A stretch of DNA of 12,543 nucleotides, from positions 1-12,543 of the forward strand of contig JANOBY010000210.1 of assembly GCA_031411935.1 (NCBI GenBank), in the 5' to 3' direction. The position numbers and the translations under genes were made by a program. Positions 7,432-12,543 of the stretch are shown here, one piece after another. Origin of the DNA: JAQGHR01 sp031411935 (lineage in GTDB: Bacteria; Planctomycetota; Planctomycetia; Isosphaerales; Isosphaeraceae). The notes beneath the pieces are model-generated. The model saw only the letters and a program-made list of their open reading frames with translations, made no database searches and was not told the DNA's origin. The stretch's first letter is position 1; each line of letters begins with the position of its first letter.

Positions 7432-7914
7432 GTGCAAGGCCTGCCGAGGGTGAGCGGAGACGGCCTCTTCACGGTCATGCTCCGGACGTGCACGGCCGAG
7501 GTCCTGCGCGACCTGCTCGATCCGGAGGCCCCGTATGTGTGGGTCGTGGCGCATCATCCTCACCGGTCGCTCCAGTGGTGGACGTGCAGCGTGCCCCTGG
7601 GGCGCGACGGCCGGGCCTCCCCGATCGAGGTCCGCGCGCTGGCCTTCGACCTGCTCATGCCCACGAGCGAGTTCCTCGCCCGGCTCGGCGAGTTCGACGG
7701 AGTGTCGGCCCATCAGATGCGCCGCAAGGTGCCGGACACGCTCACGATCGAAGGCCTGGACGACCGCAACCGGGTCCGCATCCTGATCCAGAACGGGCTC
7801 GTGGCCAGCTTCTACCTCCCCCACGCGGGAGAATGCGCCTGGTTCGCCACGGTCGATCGCCGGACGATGGACGCGGCGCTCGCCAGGGAATCCATCCGCG
7901 CGCTGGCCTATTGA
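7432..7914 (+). CDS. Conserved-looking hypothetical protein downstream of the desaturase
   Basis: A 160-residue protein with a GTG start, preceded seven bases upstream by a strong AGGGGAG ribosome-binding site. I do not recognise a family. It has no signal peptide, no membrane segment and no cysteine cluster. Visible features are a WVVAHHPHRSLQWW stretch at about 38-51 and alternating hydrophobic/charged strands (NRVRILIQNGLVASFYLP). A C-terminal helix, DAALARESIRALA, follows. The composition is natural and non-repetitive, unlike the antisense frames. The 21-base spacing places it in an operon with the desaturase, suggesting an accessory or regulatory link, but that is inference from position only. 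Confidence 0.72.
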   Translation: MQGLPRVSGDGLFTVMLRTCTAEVLRDLLDPEAPYVWVVAHHPHRSLQWWTCSVPLGRDGRASPIEVRALAFDLLMPTSEFLARLGEFDGVSAHQMRRKVPDTLTIEGLDDRNRVRILIQNGLVASFYLPHAGECAWFATVDRRTMDAALARESIRALAY

Positions 7915-7956
7915 ATGGCGGGGCATTTCCAGGCTCGAGCGGGAAGGTCGGGGTGC

Positions 7957-8292
7957 ATGGATCCGACGATCGAGCGGGCCAGCGAGCCCGAGGCGTTGCA
8001 GGCCGTACGCGACCTTTGCCGCGAGTAAGCCGACTCGCCTGGCGTGGACCTGGAGACGCAGAACCCGTCGCGGGATCTCGCCGAGTTGCCCGGCAAGGAC
8101 GCGCCTCCGCCGGGCTGCCTGCTCCTGGCGGCCGAGGCGCGATCGCTCGGCTACCGCGTGATGAGGCTCGACACGTTCCCGGACCGGATGGGGCGGGCCG
8201 TCGCGCTCTACCGGGAGATCGGCTTCGTGACGATCCCCGCCTACTGGGACAACGTCCTGCCGGGCGCCGAATACATGGAATTGAGGCTGGAA
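7957..8292 (+). pseudogene. Decayed GNAT N-acetyltransferase
   Basis: In one frame the sequence follows a common GNAT acetyltransferase pattern. It reads MDPTIERASEPEALQAVRDL, CRE, stop (TAA at 8026-8028), then ADSPGVDLETQN, LAELPGKDAPPPGCLLLA, AEARSLGYRVMRLDTFP, MGRAVALYREIGF and YMELRLE. The TAA stands where intact relatives usually have Tyr (REYA). At about 8128-8133 the text jumps from LLLA to AEARSLGY, skipping about 45-50 residues that should hold the beta4/alpha3 acetyl-CoA-binding core (RGRGLG-type motif). The natural stop after YMELRLE is also absent, and the frame runs on into the opposing gene. With a nonsense codon and no cofactor site it cannot be a working acetyltransferase. The lesions suggest gradual decay. 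It lies 42 bases after the unknown gene and converges on the DUF1801 gene. Confidence 0.8.
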
Positions 8293-8324
8293 ACCGGGGG
8301 GTATGGCTCCACGGGCGGCACGCC

Positions 8325-8711
8325 TCAGACCGACGTGGGGTCGCCCAGCGTCCTGTTGAGCTCCATCGCCTCCCGGACCAGCTTGCGGACGCGCGCGGGC
8401 GTGATTTCGTCCCCCTCGTGCAGCTCGATCGTGGCCATCTCGTACTTGCCCCCGGGCTTCAGGCGGGGGTCGATCTCTCGCAGGCGCTGGCCCCTCCAGA
8501 ACCCGAAGAGCACGCGACGCTCCTCGGCCCGGATCACGAGCACGGGGCCGTTGGACAGGTAAACGAGGTTCCCCCACTTGACGACCTCGTCCAGCTTCCC
8601 GCCGGCGGTGACCGCCGCCCGAAGGCCCTCAACAAGGCCGCGCCGCCACCCCGTGAGGGCGTCCACGTAGGCGTCCAAGCTGGCGGCGGGGACGGACTTC
8701 TTCATCGCCAT
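8325..8711 (-). CDS. DUF1801 domain-containing protein
   Basis: A 128-residue cytoplasmic protein of the DUF1801 family (PF08818). The signature runs EVVKWGNLVYLSNGPVLVIR (42-61), then LFGFWRG (68-74), LREIDPRLKPGGKYEMATIEL, and ends in ELNRTLGDP. Members are small, largely uncharacterised single-domain proteins; some relatives are annotated as iron chaperones, but this cannot be inferred here. The ATG at 8709-8711 is chosen over an upstream open frame because GGAG lies eight bases before it. A second ATG two codons later is possible. The gene converges with the acetyltransferase remnant, 32 bases from its last recognisable residue, and diverges from the lipoprotein gene across 269 bases in which I see no clear promoter. 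Confidence 0.87.
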   Translation of the reverse strand: MAMKKSVPAASLDAYVDALTGWRRGLVEGLRAAVTAGGKLDEVVKWGNLVYLSNGPVLVIRAEERRVLFGFWRGQRLREIDPRLKPGGKYEMATIELHEGDEITPARVRKLVREAMELNRTLGDPTSV

Positions 8712-8980
8712 GGGCGAGACTCCGAGGCCACAGGCCCCTCGTCCGGGTGGGCGGGCCAATCCCGCCTGGCCCGGCCACCCAGGGTACTGGATCGCCGTCC
8801 CGCCGGCGAGGGAGCGGATCCCGCCCGGCCATCCGGTCGGTTGGCGCGCAGGGGAGCCACGGGCCTCAGGTCCATGCCGGGGCGTCCCGATAAGTCGCAT
8901 CAACACACGTGATCAAACCTCGGGGCCAGGGAGGCCCGGAGGGGAAGGGATTCCTCGGCGCGTGACAAAAGGAGTTTGCC

Positions 8981-9253
8981 GTGAAGAAGCGGAGTTTCGC
9001 CGCGGTCGTGCTCTCGACGGTCGCGATGACCGGGTGCCAGGCCCTGTTCGTGAACGAGGGGGACTCGCCCCGCGTGAAGCGTCTCAAGACGGCCGGGCGG
9101 GTGTTCCAGGGCGAGGGCACGGCGGGGATGTCGGAAGTCTCGTACGCCACCCAGAAGGCGGGCACGGACGCCGCGACCCGCGTAGGCCCGCACCTGCCCG
9201 ATAGGTCGGGACTGCCCACCATGCCCGCCATGCCCGGAGCGACCCTGCCCTGA
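8981..9253 (+). CDS. Small secreted lipoprotein
   Basis: A 90-residue protein with a lipoprotein signal peptide: KKR, a hydrophobic core, then the lipobox AMTGC with lipid-modified C19. The mature part is about 72 residues, hydrophilic, with KRLKTAGRVFQGEG followed by a Pro/Met-rich end (LPTMPAMPGATLP). The GTG start is fixed by an excellent ribosome-binding site, AAAAGGAG, at 8967-8974, six bases upstream. No specific family is recognised; small lipoproteins of this kind are frequent in planctomycetes. It should be anchored in the outer or cytoplasmic membrane. It is likely a single-gene unit. Confidence 0.82.
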   Translation: MKKRSFAAVVLSTVAMTGCQALFVNEGDSPRVKRLKTAGRVFQGEGTAGMSEVSYATQKAGTDAATRVGPHLPDRSGLPTMPAMPGATLP

Positions 9254-9546
9254 TCGGGGCTGCCTCCTCCACCGCAAAACCTCGACGGGCCGGACACCCT
9301 GCGGGCCCCTTCCGCACGGCCGGCCCGGAGCCCCTCTCTCGACGGGGGACGGGATCCGGGATCCTTCCTCGGAGCCCTCCGGGGTCGAGGGCAGGTCCTC
9401 GACTCAACCGGAGCGAACCCGGGCACCAGGACACGCGGTCAGGGGCACTCCGCCCTCCCGAAAGGACCGCCGAGGCCGAGGGCTCGCGAGTCGGGCACCG
9501 GGTCCAGGGCGATCTCCGTCCTTTCCGGTCCCCTGGCGCAAAATTT

Positions 9547-9575
9547 GGCAAGAGGGGCCGAGAAACTGTCTTGCC
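9547..9575. promoter_or_regulatory. Perfect 7-bp inverted repeat, candidate operator
   Basis: GGCAAGA (9547-9553) and TCTTGCC (9569-9575) form a perfect dyad. The arm centres are 22 bases apart, about two helical turns, as expected for a dimeric regulator. The right arm overlaps the proposed -35 hexamer of the DoxX-like gene, so a bound protein would repress transcription. Confidence 0.4.
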
Positions 9576-9599
9576 GTGGGGCCAAAGGGCTGTTAAAAG
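9571..9599 (+). promoter_or_regulatory. Candidate sigma-70-type promoter of the DoxX-like gene
   Basis: TTGCCG (9571-9576), a 17-base spacer, then TAAAAG (9594-9599) match the consensus at four of six positions each. The start codon follows 42 bases later. The match is modest, but it stands out in otherwise GC-rich sequence. Confidence 0.35.
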
Positions 9600-9641
9600 C
9601 TGCGTGTGGGCCCAGCCAACAACCGTACAGGTGTGATCCCG

Positions 9642-10028
9642 ATGACGACGAATCCGATCCCGAAGTGGCAGCGCGTGACCGGTTGGGTGCTCTCGGGCAT
9701 CCTCGCCCCCGTGTTCCTGCCCAGCGCCTACTTCAAGATCGCCCAGCCCGGCGACTTCCTCAAGGACTGGACCCAGGATTACCCCGCCGCCTCCGCCCTG
9801 CCGATCGGGGTCGTCGAAATCACGCTGTTCGTCCTCTACCTGATCCCGAAGACCCGCTACCTCGGCGGTCTGCTCATGCTCGCCTACCTGGGAGGGGCCG
9901 TGGCCACGCACGTTCACAAGAACGACGGCATGTTCTTCGCGCCCGCGATCATCGGCGTGATCGCCTGGATGGGGCTCTACCTCCGCGACCGCAAGCTCCG
10001 CGAACTCGTCCCGCTCGCGAACGACTGA
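9642..10028 (+). CDS. DoxX-like family membrane protein
   Basis: A 128-residue protein with four membrane segments at about 14-30, 52-70, 75-91 and 98-114. It fits the DoxX-like family (PF13564/PF07681 group) through LAPVFLPSAYFKIAQP near the first helix, and a second helix with GVVEI and a third with GGLLMLAYLGGAVATH. Members are small integral membrane proteins, some tied to thiosulfate:quinone oxidoreduction or redox stress; most have no defined role. The ATG at 9642 follows AGGTG about ten bases upstream and removes an implausible 12-residue extension from a GTG at 9606. It is preceded by its own candidate promoter and operator and followed by a miniature inverted-repeat element. Confidence 0.87.
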   Translation: MTTNPIPKWQRVTGWVLSGILAPVFLPSAYFKIAQPGDFLKDWTQDYPAASALPIGVVEITLFVLYLIPKTRYLGGLLMLAYLGGAVATHVHKNDGMFFAPAIIGVIAWMGLYLRDRKLRELVPLAND

Positions 10029-10038
10029 CGATCTACGC

Positions 10039-10135
10039 AAACGGGGACGCAGATCATTCAGGGGCCATCCTCCGACGACTGGCAAGGTCGAGGGGGTCCT
10101 TTCGCCTCCAGAAGGGAGGATCTCCGTCCCCATTT
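10039..10135. repeat. 97-bp miniature inverted-repeat (MITE/REP-like) element
   Basis: The 17-base terminal arms AAACGGGGACGCAGATC (10039-10055) and GATCTCCGTCCCCATTT (10119-10135) are complementary at 15 of 17 positions. They enclose 63 bases without a coding frame. The element fills the gap between the convergent DoxX-like and membrane protein genes. A related GATCTCCGTCC string occurs at 9511-9521. Ends of the AAATGGGGAC type recall miniature elements mobilised by REP-associated or IS200-like transposases; this link is from memory and unverified. It could also serve as a bidirectional terminator. Confidence 0.5.
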
Positions 10136-10159
10136 CCGTCCAGCCCTTGGCCGTGTGAG

Positions 10160-11173
10160 TCAAGCCTTGGGCTCGTTCGGCCTCAGGGCCTGGCCCAGGG
10201 CGTCGAGCTTCCGGGCGAGGGTCGCCCCCTCCTGCGTGAGGGCCATCGCCCGTTGCGCCTCCCGGCCCTGGTGCAGCATCGAGAGCAACACGTCGGTCAC
10301 GACGACCTCCGTGAGCCACTTGCCCGCCAGGACCTTCGCCGCCAGGCCGAGGACCCACACGGCGTCGATCCGCCCGATCAGGGGCCGCAGCAGGTCGTGC
10401 TCCCCCAGCCATGTGGCGAGGATCGCCACGCCCGAGAGGCTCAGCACCCTCTGGCCCATCACCACGGAGCGGACGAGGCGGGCGGCCTGGTCCGGGGAGT
10501 CCCGTCGGAGAAGGCGGCCGACCGCCAGGAGAGGGACGAGCGACGAAGAGGCCAGGAGCATCAGGCCCAGGTACAGCCCCCCGTGGAATGCAAGCTGGGT
10601 CAGGATCGCCAGGGGAATCAGGCAGGCCACCGTGCAGACCGGGGCGACCAGCAGAATGATCTGGCCCGGCGCCCGGGACTCGGGCACGAAGCGTTCGAGC
10701 ACCAGGGCCGAACGCAGGACCCCGGGAAGCAGCGCGAACAGGGCCGGCACGGTGACCGTGAGCAGGTAGCGGACCTGCATGGCCGACGTTTTCAGCGAGT
10801 CGGGCGCGTCCAGGTGGAAGAGGTGGGCCAGGGGCACGAGCAAGATGGGCAACGGCCCCAGGACCCACAGAAGCCAGGCCGCCCGCGTGGATCGGCTCGA
10901 CGCCCCCAGACGTCGCCACGACCGGATCGCCGCCAGTGCGAAGACCGTGCCCGCCAGCCCCGGGCCGAAGGCCCCCACGAGCAGGGCCAGCAGCCCGATC
11001 AGCGTCCATGGCGAGGGCCACCCTCCCTCAAGGTCGATCCGGAGCTCTCCCACCGGTCCATGAACGACAAGCCCCACCGCCGTGGCCACGAGCGCGCCGG
11101 CGAGCGTCCTGCGCCTCCACAAGGCATAAGCCCGGGGCAGGGCATCGGGCGAGCTGGGGTCGATGGGTTCCAC
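10160..11173 (-). CDS. Polytopic membrane protein of unknown function
   Basis: A 337-residue integral membrane protein with about eight hydrophobic segments (about 22-38, 56-82, 98-118, 135-157, 170-193, 198-218, 242-257, 270-296) and a hydrophilic C-terminal helix (QGREAQRAMALTQEGATLARKLDAL). No catalytic motif or transporter signature is recognised. The GTG at 11171-11173 is chosen because GGGAGGAGA lies just upstream; the alternative GTG at 11206 would place this ribosome-binding site inside the gene. It converges with the DoxX-like gene and diverges from the exported protein at 11407 across 233 bases, so the latter two may share a control region. The helix-rich C-terminus might bind a partner protein. 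Confidence 0.82.
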   Translation of the reverse strand: MEPIDPSSPDALPRAYALWRRRTLAGALVATAVGLVVHGPVGELRIDLEGGWPSPWTLIGLLALLVGAFGPGLAGTVFALAAIRSWRRLGASSRSTRAAWLLWVLGPLPILLVPLAHLFHLDAPDSLKTSAMQVRYLLTVTVPALFALLPGVLRSALVLERFVPESRAPGQIILLVAPVCTVACLIPLAILTQLAFHGGLYLGLMLLASSSLVPLLAVGRLLRRDSPDQAARLVRSVVMGQRVLSLSGVAILATWLGEHDLLRPLIGRIDAVWVLGLAAKVLAGKWLTEVVVTDVLLSMLHQGREAQRAMALTQEGATLARKLDALGQALRPNEPKA

Positions 11174-11176
11174 GCG

Positions 11177-11185
11177 TCTCCTCCC
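11177..11185 (-). promoter_or_regulatory. Ribosome-binding site fixing the GTG start
   Basis: On the minus strand this reads GGGAGGAGA, with GGAGG six bases before the GTG at 11173. It is the strongest ribosome-binding site in the window and overrides the longer open frame that starts at 11206. Confidence 0.7.
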
Positions 11186-11406
11186 GAGGGGCTCACCGAT
11201 GAGCACGCGTCGAGTGTACAGGCTCGCGCGCCGTTGGCAATCGGGAGGGAGAAACGGGCCTCACGCCCCGGATGCGCGGATGGGCCTCGGGCCTGTCCGC
11301 GGGACATCGGCTCGGGTATCACAGGGGAGTCTCGATCCCGGCCGGTGCCGGGGCTGGGAGATTCCGAGCCGAAGGGCGCGCGGTCACCTCGATGGAGAGT
11401 CGTCCC

Positions 11407-12360
11407 ATGTCCCGATTCATGTCCAGGACCAGGATCTCAACGGGCCGGGGCGCGGCCCTGGCGATGGCCCTTGCGATCGTCGCGGCGGCCTTGCCCGCTC
11501 GCTCGTCCGTGCAGGACCCGCAGCCGAAGCCGGCCGAGGATCCGTTCGAGCGGGTGGACCTGGAGTTCCGCTCGATGTACGGAGGGGGCAGGGCGGCCAC
11601 CCTGGCTCGCCTGGGGCCGGTGATCGTCGTCGAGCTGGACTCTCTGGTCCTCATCCGCGACGGGCAGAGGAGCGAGGTCAAGGTCGTGCCCCCGGTGTAC
11701 CACCGGCTGAAGGCGGTGTCGCACGTCCCGCTCGCCCTTTACGTGGCCCTGGCCCCGTACGGCGAGGCCCCGATCGACGGGCCGCGGCTCGACCGCCTGC
11801 GGTCGTTCAGGGCCGCGATCACGACGCTCGACGGGTCGCTCGACGGGGCGGAGTTCGACAAGGATCAGCGGGAACGGGCGCGCTCCTTGCTCGGTCTCAG
11901 CGCGGCGTTTCTCGACGGGGTTCTCGAGCGCAAGGCGTACGATCCGGGCGAGCTGAAGGCCCTGACCCGGGCCTCGGGGCCGGTCGTGCTGGCCAACGCC
12001 CGCGACGCCGCGAAGGCCCAGATCGACGCCTACCATGCGCAGATGGGGCGATGGCAAAGGGAGATCCCCGGCGAGGAGTGGGCCCGGCTCCGCGTGGTCG
12101 TGATGGGGCCGCAGATGCCGCGCAAGCATAACGTGGCGGTGCAGTACTTCGCCAAGCTGATGGACCTCGGCGGCGAGTCCCGCCGCCTCGTCTACGCCGA
12201 GGAGCTCGGCGGAGAGCCGCAGGCGCTCAACCTGCTGGCCACCCACGAGCTGGACGGCGAGCTCTCGGAAGCCTTCTTCGCCGACCGCGAGCGCATGGAG
12301 ATCGACCTTTTGGGCAACGCCGCCTCGGTCTACCTCGACGGCTTCGACTTCGCAAAATAA
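11407..12360 (+). CDS. Exported protein of unknown function
   Basis: A 317-residue protein with an N-terminal signal peptide: arginines at 3, 7, 9 and 14, a hydrophobic stretch at about 16-30, then ARSS. No lipobox is seen. The mature part is charged and probably helical, without recognised domains. Notable stretches are DPFERVDLEFRSMYGGG (45-61), VPPVYHRLKAVSHVPLALYVAL (94-115) and RVVVMGPQMPRKHNVAVQYFAKLM (229-252). The last, a conserved-looking block, may be the functional core. The ATG at 11407 is chosen because GGAGAG lies seven bases upstream; an ATG at 11392 is also in frame. No enzymatic triad or metal-binding pattern is evident. A hairpin follows ten bases after the stop, and a probable insertion sequence begins soon after. 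It is divergent from the membrane protein gene at 10160-11173. Confidence 0.82.
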   Translation: MSRFMSRTRISTGRGAALAMALAIVAAALPARSSVQDPQPKPAEDPFERVDLEFRSMYGGGRAATLARLGPVIVVELDSLVLIRDGQRSEVKVVPPVYHRLKAVSHVPLALYVALAPYGEAPIDGPRLDRLRSFRAAITTLDGSLDGAEFDKDQRERARSLLGLSAAFLDGVLERKAYDPGELKALTRASGPVVLANARDAAKAQIDAYHAQMGRWQREIPGEEWARLRVVVMGPQMPRKHNVAVQYFAKLMDLGGESRRLVYAEELGGEPQALNLLATHELDGELSEAFFADRERMEIDLLGNAASVYLDGFDFAK

Positions 12361-12369
12361 CGGCGACCC

Positions 12370-12396
12370 ACCCAGGGCGATTGCGCCATGCTGGGT
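12370..12396 (+). terminator. Terminator-like hairpin after the exported protein gene
   Basis: ACCCAG (12370-12375) pairs with CTGGGT (12391-12396), and GGCG (12376-12379) pairs with CGCC (12384-12387) across an ATTG loop. A three-base bulge sits on one side. It begins nine bases after the stop and is followed by AGTTTGGG, a weak T-run. Confidence 0.5.
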
Positions 12397-12446
12397 AGTT
12401 TGGGATGATCGAGACAGGGTGATTCTCGGTCACGCCGGCCACCGGG

Positions 12447-12465
12447 TCGGCGACCGAATCGCCGA
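12447..12465 (+). promoter_or_regulatory. Hairpin ahead of the truncated transposase start
   Basis: TCGGCGA (12447-12453) and TCGCCGA (12459-12465) form a perfect 7-bp stem with a five-base loop, ending 23 bases before the candidate ATG. Insertion sequences often carry such leader hairpins that block read-through translation of the transposase; this role is inferred. Confidence 0.35.
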
Positions 12466-12488
12466 CGTCCTCGGGACATCTTGCCCCC

Positions 12489-12543
12489 ATGTCTGACGGG
12501 CCCTCTGCGCAGATCAAGGATCATTTCGCCGGCCTGACCGACC
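12489..12543 (+). CDS. Start of a probable ISAs1-family transposase, cut by the window edge
   Basis: Only 18 codons are present: MSDGPSAQIKDHFAGLTD. The segment IKDHFAGLTD resembles the start of ISAs1-type transposases, where (L/I)xxHFxxLxDPR opens the N-terminal associated domain (PF13808) before the DDE core. The next residues needed for certainty (PR...) lie outside. No clear ribosome-binding site precedes the ATG, which is common for transposases; the frame is open back to 12423. A sequence starting CAGGGTGATTCTCGG at 12415 could be the terminal repeat of the element. The assignment rests on ten residues and is tentative. Confidence 0.4.
   Translation, partial: MSDGPSAQIKDHFAGLTD

Larger units (their letters stand above)
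9254..9641. other. 388-base intergenic region with hairpin and DoxX promoter
   Basis: No gene is seen. A perfect hairpin, GTCGAGG (9384-9390) with CCTCGAC (9397-9403), loops over six bases and could terminate the lipoprotein transcript. A tandem GGATCC pair occurs at 9352-9364. The last 100 bases turn AT-richer and hold the promoter and dyad described separately for the DoxX-like gene. Confidence 0.4.

Noticed and set aside
6993..8912. A 639-codon plus-strand frame and an opposing 484-codon minus-strand frame (7123-8577)
   Set aside because: Both are out of frame with the desaturase, the following gene and the DUF1801 gene, and have repetitive Arg/Ala/Pro/Gly composition.
9084..11021. A 645-codon minus-strand open frame spanning the lipoprotein, the DoxX-like gene and part of the membrane protein gene
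   Set aside because: Low-complexity Gly/Pro/Arg/Ala composition; overlaps three better supported genes on both strands.
9545..11623. A 692-codon plus-strand open frame
   Set aside because: Overlaps the DoxX-like gene in another frame and runs antisense to the membrane protein; Arg/Pro/Gln-rich shadow without motifs.
1..12543. CRISPR arrays, tRNA or rRNA genes, retron- or phage-defence-like modules
   Set aside because: No regularly spaced repeats, no tRNA-like cloverleaf or rRNA signature, and no reverse transcriptase, nuclease or toxin-antitoxin pair could be recognised. The Hint fragment is the only toxin-system-like trace.

Overview
The window is GC-rich bacterial DNA with purine-rich ribosome-binding sites, several GTG starts and short, mostly single-gene transcription units. 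A PEP-CTERM surface protein and many lineage-specific membrane and secreted proteins suggest a planctomycete, probably of the Isosphaeraceae type. That assignment is inference, because no rRNA or universal marker gene lies in the window.

Layout: 1-475 is non-coding upstream sequence. A PEP-CTERM secreted protein (476-1246) is followed by a strong hairpin, then a sterol desaturase/fatty acid hydroxylase-family membrane enzyme (1374-2321) and a secreted esterase-like alpha/beta hydrolase (2542-3597). The esterase converges on a minus-strand block. In the 537-base gap lie a palindromic repeat-like element (3695-3740) and an orphan C-terminal fragment of a Hint (intein-like) domain protein (3813-4075, minus). 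The minus block continues with a 480-residue membrane protein carrying a conserved soluble middle domain (4135-5577) and a 71-residue cysteine-rich protein (5830-6045). An AT-rich divergent region (about 6046-6369) separates these from a membrane fatty acid desaturase (6370-7410) and a closely spaced unknown gene (7432-7914), which probably form an operon.

Next is a decayed GNAT acetyltransferase (7957-8292) with an in-frame stop and a missing acetyl-CoA-binding core. It converges on a DUF1801 protein (8325-8711, minus). A small lipoprotein (8981-9253) and a DoxX-like membrane protein (9642-10028) follow; the latter has a recognisable promoter overlapped by a 7-bp dyad. A 97-bp miniature inverted-repeat element (10039-10135) lies between it and a convergent polytopic membrane protein (10160-11173, minus). 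Divergent from that is an unknown exported protein (11407-12360) with a terminator-like hairpin. The window ends in the first 18 codons of a probable ISAs1-type transposase.

I see no obvious multi-gene defence, secretion or biosynthetic system. The genes look like independent envelope and lipid functions interspersed with decay products: one truncated Hint protein, one broken acetyltransferase, two repeat-like elements and one insertion sequence edge. The least explained items are the Hint fragment, the 160-residue partner of the desaturase, the membrane protein with an inserted soluble domain, and the two divergent unknown genes at 10160-12360.
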